From Hirudo medicinalis (Eukaryota > Annelida > Clitellata > Hirudinida > Hirudinidae), in NCBI GenBank assembly GCA_011800805.1, contig MPNW01000231.1, positions 86,305 through 150,304 of the forward strand: DNA of 64,000 nt, in the 5' to 3' direction. How positions within the stretch are numbered: the stretch's first letter is position 1; each line of letters begins with the position of its first letter. Under the pieces are notes generated by a model. It ran no database searches. It worked only from the letters and a program-made list of their open reading frames with translations, and was not told the origin of the DNA. Shown piece after piece: positions 33,623 to 46,172 of this stretch. A program made the position numbers and the translations under genes.

Positions 33623-33808
33623 CAGTGGCGTAGCCGAGAAGGGGTACGCCCCGGGCGGCGTGCCTAGGGTGGCACCAAATTATTAACGATAAGGAGGTGA
33701 ACACCAAATCATCGGGGACAACAAAATTGGATATCAAATTAATAATGTTGAAGGGGCACCAAATTATCAGTTAAGCCCCGGGCGCCGAAACCCCTAGCTA
33801 TGCCTCTG
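33623..33808. mobile_element. hAT-type MITE with 8-bp target-site duplication
   Basis: 186-bp element. Its left end CAGTGGCGTAGC and right end (reverse complement CAGAGGCATAGC) are inverted repeats, extended inward by matching GCCCCGGGC blocks. It is flanked by GAAGGGCC (33615–33622) and GAATGGCC (33809–33816), an 8-base duplication with one mismatch, the length made by hAT transposases. No coding capacity. Confidence 0.8.
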
Positions 33809-34495
33809 GAATGGCCAATTATCTCTTATTAAATAATAATTTTTTTTTTTACTATAAATTAACAACAGACAGCAGGAGCAATAAAAATAAGACGAACAAA
33901 GTCATAGTCGGATGTAATCATGATAATGATGCATTCGTAAGATATGATCATTGAAATGGATTGTAGTAACAATAAGGAGAAGCAACGGAATTGGGAATAT
34001 AAATCGACGGGGCTAGCATGTCAAGGAAAAATTACATCACGCACCGCTGACATAAAATGGAACACCTTACAAAACCCGCCTACATAGACATGGAGGCGGA
34101 TCAGGCGTTCCGACGGCAAGATGGAATGAATTAATAGACCTCCCGATGTAGGGTAAAGGACGACAAAAGCCCATGCGGGGTTATGCAGACTTATCAAGCC
34201 GCACTGAGGATTATTCACGGAAACCTGCAATTCCTGTCAATAGTCAATAGCTATTTCTTCTGGGATGACATTTTGGTATCTCCACATTTTTTTCCCTAAC
34301 CCTCCTTTTAGTTTGTCGGCATTGGCTGAAAAAGGGCTGCAAGAGCAGACCTGGTTCCAGTCAGTGGTTTTAGCCCAGCCTCATCGCTAAGCTTTAAGCT
34401 GAATTTTATAGCATTTTATGATGTGTGCTAATTTCGATTTGGTTAAGTTTTGGTCTTTCATTTTGACTTTCCATGTGGCATTTAAGTTGGGTTGA

Positions 34496-34501
34496 TTTAT
34501 T
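34496..34501 (-). terminator. Candidate poly(A) signal for CTNNBL1
   Basis: AATAAA on the − strand, about 210 bases beyond the CTNNBL1 stop codon. Confidence 0.5.
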
Positions 34502-34708
34502 TCTGGCGAGCGTTTTCATAATAATAACAATAACTGTATAATAATGATAATAAGAGATGTTCAGATTAAAATTGCAATTTAATCAAAACACGCAAAAACA
34601 AATTAGGTAACTTCTTAATTTCAAGCTTCTCCATACTTTGAAATCAAATCAAAGTAATGACTTTCAATTTTTCAATTCCAGATAAGATATGTCAATGTTT
34701 AAAACCAA

Positions 34709-36509
34709 TCAGAACTTGTCAACCAGCATGATGAGTCTATCTTGGAATGCTTTTTGATTTCTCTTGTCTGCTTCCCCAATATTTCCAGCATATTCTACAA
34801 ATTGCAATGTCAAATAAGTTGTGCAATGTTAGCAGTACCAGTCTACATGATCACAATCCACAAGATGAGAAAATATAGTTAAATTAGGTATGGTATCAAA
34901 CCAAAATCTTCCCAGCTAACCTCTGATGATGTTCTTTACTGTCTTCATTGTACCTCTTCTAACATTTAATATGTGGGTTACACGATCCCTGACCTAAGTA
35001 ATGGGAGTACTTTCATTTGTAAATAATAATGATCTTTACAATGATATTAAAAACTCTACGCAAACATTCCATCCGGCATTTTCGTGCCAATTATTCCTGA
35101 ACCAACTCTAAAATCAATGCAAAAAACAACTTGACGACTCACCGACGGTGGACACGAGATGCATATCTCAAGCATGATGTAATCCACCAACTGAAGTGTG
35201 AACAGTCCAGCCTCCAGTCTCTTCAAATAAAACTCCTCCTCATCTTCTTCATTCAATTCTCCACCATTCATCTCAATATCCTGGAAATTCACTCAACAAT
35301 ACATCAATATTCAGAGCAAAAAACAACAGAATCACAAACCTTCTTATGCTTCTCAATCATGTCATCTGCCAACTGGACCTTTTCAAGGTAGTGAAAATGG
35401 AGCTCCATGAGCCTCTCGACCTTTTCATGATCATTCTCAATGAACTTGTTCAATAGTCTCTGCCTCTGCTGCCCATCACAATTTCTTATCAGCGATGCAA
35501 TCACAGATACTACATGCTCTATAAAGACAAAGTGAATTCTTATAAAATGGATTTCAATAATAAAAATCATTTGATCCAGTCCATTAAGTAAAACTTCCAG
35601 CTAAAATGATAAAATGTGTAAAAAATAAAAGTAATACCATAAAATAAAAATTAGTGTCACAAAGAAACTACCTTCAATTTCATGCTTGTTAGGTCCAGCC
35701 TTTTTATGTGGATTTGGTGTTTTCATGAAGAAGGGGAATATGACTGGTAGACCAAGAATGTCCACATACTTGTTGCAATTTTCGTACCCCTCCTCTCCAC
35801 CCATGGCAAAGTTTAGGACCTTCAGTGCACTTGTTCGGCAGACCTTCTTTTTCTCTCTAGAAGTAATTATTGACGTTATTGTCAACGGATCAATTACTTT
35901 CAGCGATCATTAATTATGCCAATAATAATAACAAAGTCAATCTTTCACTCACTTGAGCATCAGGTTCATAAGATGAAGTCCTTCACCTTTCAGGAATCTT
36001 CCCCTGTTGCTAGGTAACATGAGGCATGAACAGAGTGTGTTAAAGAGGTTTTCCATAAACTCCACCTCCTCCGGTGATAAGGGATCCCTCTTCTTGAAAA
36101 CCTAATTACAGATCCCATGTTATTATCACTAACGTAAGATTACATTGTATCTATTTCACTACTTATATATAGCTATAGAAATATTTCAATCAAATGCTAC
36201 TAGGTAAGACAAAATAAACTCACAAAAAGTTGTGACAATATAACATCTATTCCTTCCAGTTCACCAACCATTTCACAATTTTCTGTTTAAAAAAATCATT
36301 TTTAAATGTTTATTAATAATTATTTATAACATGATTCAAAATTCTACAGTAAAAGAAAATTAATAGTTAGAAAGCAAATAAATAAGATAAAAATTAGAAA
36401 TAATATATAAATTAGAAATAAAACATTGCCTCATAGGCATCTGTTTTATGCACTTCATTTGAAACAATAATGATGATAATACTAATAATAATAATAACTC
36501 TACTACTAC

Positions 36510-36541
<32 letters not shown>

Positions 36542-38540
36542 TGTATTTCAAGAGTGCCATAAGCTTAAGCATCAGGGACACTTAGACCATTTTAGGATTT
36601 TTGCTTTTACTGTTGCTCATAGGAAGCAACCCTCTGAGCCAACTTGCATGCAGTACTCATACACATAATGTGGATGCACTCACGCTAGGCAAAATGCTAA
36701 TTAATTCCATTATTTCAATAGAGCTTTCAAATCTTATAACCTGAATAATCATCACTATTGTATGATGCTAACCTTTGTGATTTTGCACTAGAATAGAGAG
36801 GAGCTCTGAATAATACAATCTGTTGTCATCAAAGGGTGCTTTGACCTATGGAAACATAAAAGAATAGACTAATATAAATAAAGTTATTATTTATCATATA
36901 ATATAATAATCATAATGTTATGAATAAATATTAATTCATAAATCTAAGACATCAGAATAAAAACATAACAGCCATCAATTATCATCATGATCTCATGAAA
37001 TAATTAATAAAATAACAAACCTTCAGCTTTTTAATCAGCCATTGAATAACCCCCTGTTGACCTGCAACTCCAGCCACTTCTGGCCTTAATTCCAGCATGT
37101 TTTCTACAATGGCAAGGGAGTTGTGTATTCCAGTGGCTTCCTCCTTTGAATTCTCATCTAGGCGTTCAAGATTCTGAACAAGAAGTGCAAGAATCTGCCC
37201 TTCCAGCTGGTTTTGATAAATTAGAAATCAAAATATATTCTATATCTTAGCAATGAAAATAAATTTTCAAATTGAGCTCGAGCATTTTCACAATGGCCTG
37301 ATTGTGCTGCAGCAACTTGTTACATTGCACATCAATTGCAGTCAATGTGCAAGTGACCGGTAGCATAACTCACCAGGGCATTTATAAGCTCCACAACTTC
37401 TCCATCGTTTTCATTGAAAACATCCGTGTCTGTCATTTCCTGGAGCAAGTCCACTACAGCTATTGCTATATCTGAAATGCACAAGCTAAGTTTAAGGGAG
37501 ATGTGGCAACTAATCTGTGTTAAATTAAATAAATAACCATTAATTATTTATCAATACTAATTAAGTATAATCTTAAATAATTAATGCGATTATTGATAAT
37601 AAATAAAAAAAACAAATAATTAAATATTTTTGAATATTATGACTAGCAAATTTAAGGCAATAAATCATCCCAGATAAATTGAAGAATTATAAGAATGACT
37701 AATTTGATTCCAACCTGCATTCTCATGACCAATGAGCTGGAGAAGGGACTTCACTGATCCTGACTCAATGACAAATGGGTACAAGTCAGGCATTGTGGCA
37801 ATAGCTTGCATCTCTTGGATGCCTTCATTCAGTTCCACTTCAGATTCCATGAACTTTTCAGGATTATTGGAATATTTAATTCGCATTTCCTGATTTTTCT
37901 GAAACTTCTTCTCAAATTGTACTAAAAGCTTCTTCAGTCCAACCTCATTCAATGCTTCCACCTATTTGGAATTTCATATTTTATTTCCAATTTTTATCAT
38001 TGCACTAACTTAAATGATTTATTTGGCCAGCTTCAGATGATTGTAACAATTCAGAACACAATATTATAATATATATAATAATATATTAGTTATATAATAA
38101 TGTATAATAAAGAAATATTTAAAAGATGCCTAAATAATAGCTCAAGCTTACCTCTGCTCTGTCATCCTCTAGAATCCTACTGACTTTCTCAAGTTCTTGC
38201 TCAGCAATTGTGCAAGTTCTGGTCAATAGTTCAAAAGGATGAACTGCCTGCTTTTTTGCCAAAACTTCTTGATTCCTAAAATTGTCATCCTCCAATCGTC
38301 TTTTTCTCTTCAAACCACCACTTGAAGAAACGGATGATGTCAAATCCCCAGGAGGCTTTTCGGGCTGTTAGAAAAATAATGGTAAATCAACTTTTCTTAA
38401 TCATTACTATCTAAACACACCAAATGCATTTGTACTAATCATACTAATTAAATAAACTTTTATATTTTACATAATGTCTTGTGCTCCAAGGTACAATAAT
38501 AAAAACCCACTTTGTAAGCAAGCAGTTCTGATACGTCCAT
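34709..38540 (-). CDS. CTNNBL1: CTNNBL1: beta-catenin-like protein 1 (complete, 13 exons)
   Basis: Nuclear armadillo-type protein linked to the spliceosomal Prp19/CDC5L complex. Exons in transcript order: 38511–38540, 38152–38364, 37715–37961, 37374–37471, 37021–37206, 36773–36845, 36224–36282, 35953–36101, 35672–35856, 35340–35518, 35143–35280, 34921–34993, 34709–34794; total about 571 residues (human 563). The start MDVSELLAYK matches the human MDVGELLSYQ. A basic stretch GLKRKRRLED follows, in the place of the human nuclear localisation region. Family blocks include PEKFMESEVELNEGIQEM, TMPDLYPFV, VVDLLQEMTD, SSNRGRFLKGEGLHLMNL-type, DILGLPVIFPFFMK, GQQRQRLLNKFIEND and EEEFYLKRLEAGLF. All phases join. 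Confidence 0.95.
36483..36600 (-). repeat. Retroposon 3′ tail with (ATT)n end, in a CTNNBL1 intron
   Basis: On the − strand TGGTCTAAGT, TGATGCT and an ATGGCAC-like block precede a long TTA/ATT run (AAT on the + strand, 36483–36539). The order and spacing match the copy at 1868–1965, allowing for small insertions. Confidence 0.55.
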
Positions 38541-39253
38541 ACTTGTTTATAAATGCGCCAAGATATTTTGGGAGACGATATTTAGATTGGAATACTGGTT
38601 ACGAATTTGATATAAAATAATTTCTTATAATCTACAATAACAAATATTATAAAAACTTAAATAGTTTAGCAATAAAAATTTACATTTTTATTCAGATAAT
38701 ATACTCATTTTTAAAATGGTTCGGAAGTGGAGGAAAACATCCATTCAGATCGCAATAGTATGCGCATGTATGGCATTCAGACAATAAGACATTTATATAA
38801 CCCTAAAAGCAAATTCATGGCATCTGCAATTGAGCAATCTAAATTGGACTTCAAACAAGCGTTATTTGGAAGGAAGGAGCAGGACATGGACCATTCCCTG
38901 ATTTGTTAATGTCAAAATGATCCCTTCGGGAAAGGTTTTTCAGCAGCTAATTTCTAGAAAATTGAACGAACTTTGGCAATACCATACGTAAACATGAACG
39001 AAATCTAAGATATCGCCAGCCTTCACATTTCGATTTGATACAATGTCATCTTGTTAAATATTACCTTTCTATTTTTTTTTAACTATCGCAATATGTTTTT
39101 TTATTAAATCGGAAATTGGGGACTTAGACTAAATGAAATTATTAATATCAAGCGCTTTAAAATAATTAAATATAAGAATGAGGTTCGTTGCGCTACCGCT
39201 ATAAGCAAACGAAACGAATTTTTTTACAAAATTCTTTATCGCTTATAGTTGAA
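38541..39253. promoter_or_regulatory. Divergent spacer, CTNNBL1 / secreted protein
   Basis: 713 bases separate the two start codons, which face apart. Both promoters must lie here or overlap. No TATA box or CpG-rich block stands out. Confidence 0.4.
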
Positions 39254-42200
39254 ATGAAAAGGACTTATTATTTAATTCTCATTCAAACAGCAATTCTTTT
39301 ACCTAAACCCCCGGTAACAAATTCGAGTGAGCAAAATTCAACTTCGCAGTCCATTTATCGAACCAATAAATTGTAGTCTAATCTAAGCTAATCGTAAATA
39401 TTAGACATAAAATTAATTTTAGAATTCCTTACTGAACGCTTCCTCGTTATATACGATCTCGTCAAACACATCTTGTATCAAACATCCGTTGAAAAACCTC
39501 AGCCTCAATTTGTGGAAATCACTAGGCAGTACAACAATGTGACGGAGATTGTCATCGATCCAGAAGAGACCGCCAGCACGTTGTACATCATCAGCCAGCC
39601 TCCCACCGACCTCATACATATTCATGGTTTGGGAAAAACCCTCGAACATTCGACCTTTAAACTGGGCAGTTAAATTCTGTTTTTTATTTTCAATCACTGC
39701 TTTACCGTTATGGGAGCTATACTACTTTTCTTTCAGAAATTAATGCAGAAACGCAAAGCATTTCCTGATTCAATAATGTAATGATTAGTAATGATAATGA
39801 GTCTGTGCAATATTAAAGTGGCTTATGTTCCAGCAGAACTTCAAAACCAATGTAAACTTCTAAGAAACTCTTACTGAACAGAACAGTTTTTGAAGGTGGT
39901 ATGAAGTCCGATTAAAAAAACCAAGGTTGGTTATTGAAAGGGGAAACCTATCTAAGGTTTGCGGGCCAACAAAGTCGATGGATCTCCCGTCCAGCGTCGG
40001 CGGCGGGCTGATGATCTGATGATGGACCCGCTAGCTGCTGGTCTGAGCACTCGCCTTCTCGGTATATGCGCAGTGTGTGAAAGAATGTCGCGAATGTCGA
40101 ATGCATAGCCAATGAATGGAGGCCATGAATAAGTAGAATGATGCGATCATGGTTTTTGTATCTTGGCAGCTGTATTGATGAAACGCTGAAGATGCTCGAG
40201 GCGACATGAAAGTAAACCAACCAGGATAGGATTGCCTTAGTCAATTTTTGAGAGAACCATGACATGACGGAACTTCCTGGCTTCTATTGAGAGTGCGGTT
40301 ATGCCTCGAATCTCCCTGAGCGATGTGTAGCGAATCGAATAGTGATGTAAATATGAATGGCCCTAGAAAAATCTTAATCCAGCCAGACCTCCACTTTATG
40401 GCCGATTCCACTAGCTGGAGCCAAATTGTTCTAAAATACGTCGGCCAGGTGAGCGCAGCATCACTTCAGTTTTGCTGGCATTCAATTGGAAACTACTGCT
40501 GAACATCCAATCACCTATGGCGTCCGCGCAGTTCGAAATCCTTGCAGCCTATCGGCCAGGCACAACTAAAATCATGCAAGGGAAGCCACCGGAAAAGCCG
40601 AACGAGCTTCTAGACATTCTATTAGTTATGCCATGATCGACGGTATATGCGGATAAGTCGATAAGAACAAACAAGCAACCCATCTGGCTGGCACCAGGAA
40701 ATTCAGGAAATGGCGGTTCAGATTTCCCAGAACACTAGCAAGTACGAGACGCTCCAGAAGCTTTGCGAAGATTAGAAATACAACATTAGGATGTCTAGTA
40801 AATTACATGTATGAAACGGTTAAAGCGAATGAAATTTTTTTCATTTTAATGAAATAACGGATTACCATCAATTTGCAGATCACAACATCAGTACCTTCGA
40901 CAAGTTGCCCCTGGAGATGGTATTCATTTATGCAAATCGGAGTCGATTATCCCTCGGAATAGTTGTCGACGAATTCGTCGATTCCCTCAAAATTATGGAT
41001 AGAAAATCGATAAAACAAATCAGGTTCAATAATTACGACAGGTGAGTCTTTGCGCCTTGTCGTTCGTAATATATTCATGACGGTCAATTCTCGATTCTAA
41101 GAGAAAGTCTGTTTTTACTGGTGGAGGTTGATGATAAATATCGATCGAAGATTGAAAAATACGACATGAAGGATGGAAGACACATGGTAATCGGTAATTG
41201 GAAACTCAAAATTCAGTCTTTCGACATTGATATCAAAGGTTATTCTGACCTTGGAGAGGCAATTATTTACCCAGTTTAATTTATATTTACCTGGAGAAGT
41301 CGTGGGCAAAAGCGAACTCGCGGAGATCACTTTCAGTTGATTCTCCATGATTTTTTAAGGTTAGGGATACTGACTGGTATAAAAGATTGCAGTCAGTTAG
41401 TTGGCTTTTGCCTGTGACTTGGCCACCATTCCACACTTCCACATGTGCGCTGTACATAGTTATTTCATAATATAAACTAAATTGCCAATGACCAAGCCCA
41501 AGCTGGTGAATGAGAGCAAAGTGTCAGAAATCTGTCAATTCAATTATTTTTACAGATGGAGATATCTACATGGTAACTGAAAGTGTCCTCTATCATTGTC
41601 GAGCATCCCAACCAAAAAATTACAAGGCTCTCTTCAGATCCAAAGGCCAGATACATTCATCGGCTTTGGGAAAACGCCATTTTTACTTCGCCAATAGAAG
41701 TGACAAGTAAGTAAATCTCAACAAAGCAGGGACATTCCCCTCACTTTTCCTGCAATGCATATCTTACCATAAATATAATTAAAATGCTCTCCAGGCACAT
41801 TTATTTGGCTAAGTTTTCCATGTTGCTGTCTTATACATATGTTCTCTATTTTATACAGAATATACAGAGTTGATAGGTTGAACTATGCCATTGAAGTCTT
41901 TCTTGAAATCCCTGAAGCACTCATTGGAGCATTAGCAATAGCTGACAGTGAGCATTTGACTCTTTGGAAAATACACACGTAATATCTTGAAAGGTTGTCA
42001 TTCTTAAAGCCAAATGTATAGCACAGATCATGAAGTGATGGCACTCAAAAATTATTAGTAATCTTGAGATCTCGACAGTTATGAAATTTCATGTAAACAG
42101 AACCCAGCATCTCATTCTATTACCAATTGCCACTTGCCACTATATAAAAAATTATTAAGTAAGAAATTGTAACTTGCGCAGAATCTTTACATGAAGGTAA

Positions 42201-42303
42201 ATGTTCAAATAAAACATAACATTGTTATAAATTTTCAGAACCCCTAGATGAAGTGGATAAGCACTATTCTGATATCACAACTTCAGGTTATGAAAGGTTG
42301 TGA
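39254..42303 (+). CDS. Unrecognised secreted protein (complete, 7 exons)
   Basis: Exons 39254–39326, 39423–39626, 40879–41041, 41102–41193, 41556–41706, 41859–41947 and 42239–42303 join in frame to about 278 residues. The start MKRTYYLILIQTAILL looks like a signal peptide, and there is no later membrane segment, so export is inferred. The body has repeated strand-like stretches of the form hydrophobic-D/N-x-x-hydrophobic-Y (FLVIYDLVKHILYQ, TLYIISQP, DIYMVTESVLYHC, HFYFANRSDKIYRVD). These suggest a beta-propeller similar to the YWTD or LDLR class B type. I do not recognise the family. The end of the fourth exon has a second option (GTTATT, after 41238). The second intron carries a dead retrotransposon. 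It is divergent from CTNNBL1 and convergent with FIBP. Confidence 0.65.
39955..40780 (-). mobile_element. Decayed non-LTR retrotransposon reverse transcriptase in an intron
   Basis: GC-richer than its surroundings. Translating the − strand across frames and stops gives reverse-transcriptase blocks in the right order: KLLERLVLA (about 40750), LSAYTVDHG (motif A, about 40640), LNASKTEVM (about 40475), and SKID-stop-GNPILVGLL…LEHLQRFINTAAK (about 40170–40250). The part that should hold the YxDD catalytic motif is missing. Blocks resemble CR1/Tad-like LINEs. Clearly inactive. Confidence 0.7.
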
Positions 42304-42922
42304 CAAACATTCTTCATCATTAATGGTAATCATATTAAAATAATGCAAATCCATTGAAAAAGCAGGTTGGACAATGTTCAAACTGTTCTGTACAGTTTTC
42401 TGACTTTGACCACAATGCTTAAGGCATTTGCTGAGAGCTGACAAAATCCAAGACCCAATAATCAAGTTTGTGATCCAGATAAACCACTTTTCCCACTATA
42501 AATAATTTATGACAAATTAATAATCATAAGGTTTAAGAGCATAATGCTTGAAGAAGTTTGTTCAACAATAACTTGAATTAAAGTGGCCAGCATGTTTGCA
42601 ATTGATCTTAGCAGGTCAGGAGAGTTGTTTTAAAAATAAATTCATTAAGATTTAGGATTAAGTTATAAATATGAGAGCATTATTAATAAATTAAAGATTG
42701 CTAAAGTTAAATTAGATGAGTGGAATGTATTTGGCATAGGATCTTAAATATTGTTTTATTATTATCATCACTATTATTATTAACTATTAATCAAAATTAA
42801 GATTAAATTAACCATTAAGATGCAGAGCTTGATTAAAGACTGCTAAAGTCACCATTTCTAAGTGCACAAAAATAAATCATTTTCAGTTGCCTTGATTCTT
42901 GTCTGATGGGTTGGCATCACTG
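42304..42922. other. Convergent spacer between the secreted protein gene and FIBP
   Basis: Holds both 3′ UTRs. An AATAAA on the − strand (42755–42760) fits the end of the FIBP transcript. No gene seen. Confidence 0.45.
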
Positions 42923-45921
42923 TCAGAAGTGATACATTTGAATTAAGCAATTGATTATGGTACTGGTATATCTCTCCCATGTCATCAGTAATTGTAAAGA
43001 CTTGGGTGATCTTTAAATGAAAGTTAATGTTAATAAATGTTACAAATATTGTGGAATTAAAAAAAAAATCAACTGGTTATTCATTCAGAAGAACAGCAAA
43101 AGAATTTATCTATCAAACCAAGTGATGGATCAATCAAATAATAAACCTTGAGAAAATGTCAAGGCCAGCAGCACTTTCTTTATATGAAGAAAAGAATAGT
43201 TGTACCTCATCTTTAGTCCAATTCAAGCTCCTGCAGGGCTCAATAACCTAAATAATAGATTATATATTATATAAATATATATATTTTTAGAGAATATATA
43301 ATTATATATATATAACTAATTAACTAATTTTACAGTCAACATGACATGGATTTCTAAATTTTTATTGTTTATATAGAACATCCAGAAAGATAACATTGTC
43401 TAAGCAAAATATCTGTATCTAACACTTCACAAAGTGAGATTGCAGAATAAAGCAGCCACCATTATAAGAACCACGAAAACCATAAGAGTTGAGAAAATAT
43501 AAAAGGCATCTTGAATATGAATTAAAACATCCTTTTTGTTTTAACCCCAAACATTTAATTGTCCTGCAACAATACTCTATAAGAGCCTCCTCCCCTCATC
43601 AAGCTGAATCATAAACTTGAATATTTCGATTAATACCTTACAATTTTTTGAAGCAGTGTCGACAATATCCCTAATCAGTATTAGCAATAGCAACTTTTTA
43701 CCGCTTTTTAGAGAATTAGGTTCAAACCTTTTCAAAAAGATCTAAGAAAAGCTCTCTCAGTTCCTTATTGTGGATGAGATTGACACCAATCATGATAATG
43801 GCTTTTGAGTGAATCTAACAAAAAAAAATTTGTTTATCGTTTAATTGGAAAGATACTGCAAATAAAATTGAAATATGATATTGAATCAACATTTAAAATT
43901 TATATGATGTTGACATTACAATATATTTAGTTTTTTAGCATGCAAATTAATGGCAACAACTGGATAACACTAATAAGCCATATGAAAATCGTGGTCTTTA
44001 TATGGTAGAAGTATCAGTATTTATCGTCCAAACACACCTTAAAGTTGCTTTCGAATCCCTGGACCACATCAGGAGAGACTTTTGTTTTTACAATGCCTAA
44101 CATTAATCTGCAATTCCTTATTTACTAGGATCACTGCAATTTGCATCAACACTTTAACCAACTCACTGTTTATGTTCCTCTAATACCTCTTTATCCAAAA
44201 GAATCTTGATATCTTTGATGTCCTGAAAGAAATCTCTGTCAAGATCAGCATCATTGTTGTCTACCTCCCTTGAGGTATCTGAGAAAAATGTATTCCATTC
44301 AGTCACTCAAGCGACTATATGCATAAGGCACTAGAATGTTTTCAATACATTGATATTTCACTCTATTGACAACATGATGACCCCAAAATCTTAAGAAGTG
44401 ATCAAAGAACCTCTGGATGCAGGAGACCAACTGTTCATGATTATGTTAGCACAGTGCACAAAGTCAATGAATGTAAGGTAGGATAACTTCTTCTTGTTCA
44501 AATCAAACCGGTTGGTTGTGATGAAAACAACAGCTGCATACTGCCTAGAGCAAAGAAATGAAATGAATTTATGATAAATTTGGGTGAAAATGCTGTCTTT
44601 GAAACCATGAGAGATTTATCACTCACTGAGCCAAAGGCAGTGGCAGAAGAAAATTGTACTCAATGTTGTCAATGAGACTTCCAGGAGCATCCTCAACTAC
44701 TTTAAATATTCTCTTGACATTCTCAAACTGATGTTGAAATTAAATTAATTTGTCATTATTCACTAGAAAAATTAATTTATAATTAATCCACAAAAACTAG
44801 TTAGCATAACGTATAACCTGCCTCCTGCAACTACGCAGAGAGATCCTTTGCCTCTCGCTGATATCGTCAAGGGAGTTCCTCAGTCTTGTGGAAAGCTTCC
44901 TACCTAAGAATTCTCTCACAATCTCTGGGTCCAATTTGTAATATCTACACAAGAAAAAATAATTGTTAATTAGCTATCTATGCACTCAGCAAATAAATCT
45001 AATCTAAACATAAACATGATATGACTGCATTGAGTGTAAAGTCCCTTAGTCAATATTTTAATTCAGAAAACCATGTCAATTATATTTTTTAATCAAGGCA
45101 TTCAACAAATTTCTTTAAGCACACCAACTTCTCAATAAGGTGTCCTTGCATTTCTGGAGTCAATTGTAGTTTCAATTGTGAAGACAGTTCCTGTGGATTT
45201 TTTAGGAAGTCTTCTAGTAACTTATAGGTCCTGTACTGATCTGCAATGTCATTCAGAAGCATTTCAAAGGTAGCCCCAAACTGAAGTAATGTCCCTCTCT
45301 TCTGCTGTATTTTAGCTGCCCCTTCAGCTATAAACAAAAAAATGCAATTTTCTAACCAAGTAGGAATTTAACTTGATTTGTCCTATCATTTCAAGGGTCA
45401 ATCGTTACTTATTTATCAAGAAAAATTAATTATTGGCATGCTGGCTATCTTAAAGGGTCGTGTTCCTGTATGCAGAGGAAATGTTACCGTCGTAATGTAT
45501 CGTGTTCGCAACCCTGCCCGTATCGCTAGAGAGCGCCCTCGTGTATGTATGTTTAAATAGCATAAGTGGTAGAGCGATTAAAAAGTGCCTTCCAAGTCCG
45601 ATTCATCAAGTTATGTAGAGGGCATTAATAAAATACTACTGCTACAAAGTGCAAAGTATAAAGTCGCATCCTATTCGGATACATAAGGCACTCAAATAAT
45701 CTGCTAAATTCAAATCAGTAATGACACTGGAACATGCAAACACCATAATCCTATCTATCCGTTACCCTACATGTTGATTGTTTCGCCAAATGTTACTCGA
45801 AAGGAATGCAAGTGCAATATAACCAGATTGACATACCTGTATGCCCATCAAGCCAAAGTTGATAAACGTCCGAGTCTATCAAGGTCTCGTTGCCAACAAA
45901 AACATCTAAATAATTTGACAT
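42923..45921 (-). CDS. FIBP: FIBP: acidic FGF intracellular-binding protein (complete, 10 exons)
   Basis: Conserved animal protein named for binding intracellular acidic FGF; the core role is poorly defined. Exons in transcript order: 45837–45921, 45123–45327, 44818–44944, 44627–44727, 44411–44544, 44167–44278, 44038–44107, 43728–43814, 43147–43247, 42923–43010; total about 369 residues (human 364 or 357). Family blocks: start [20 protein letters not shown] (human [21 protein letters not shown]), [83 protein letters not shown] and a C-terminal [18 protein letters not shown]. The donor after 45123 (GTGCTT) is weak but keeps phase. It faces away from DERA. Confidence 0.93.
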
Positions 45922-46172
45922 TTTCTTCGCAAGCCAAATCTAACTAACATAAACACATCATCATCATCAAACATTTAAAACCCCAGCAATTTTCTGTCAT
46001 CGCCAAATCCGTGTACATAAACATACGACTCTACATTATATAACGATATACTAATTATATATTAATTTCTACAACGACGTTTGTTGTATTAATGCTAATA
46101 GTTTTGTCTGTTACTTTTATTTTAATGTATTATTAAGAATTATGATTTAACATTAAATGTTAATTTTTGCAG
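45922..46172. promoter_or_regulatory. Short divergent spacer, FIBP / DERA
   Basis: 251 bases between the FIBP start codon and the first recognised DERA exon. The two genes are likely to share a bidirectional promoter. The missing DERA first exon should also lie here or just beyond, in the FIBP first intron. Confidence 0.5.

Larger units (their letters stand above)
33258..34708. other. Convergent 3′ spacer between the receptor gene and CTNNBL1
   Basis: Holds both 3′ UTRs and the hAT-type MITE at 33623. A GC-rich block at about 34020–34260, unlike the AT-rich surroundings, is probably an inserted fragment. No frame in it gave a recognisable protein. Confidence 0.4.
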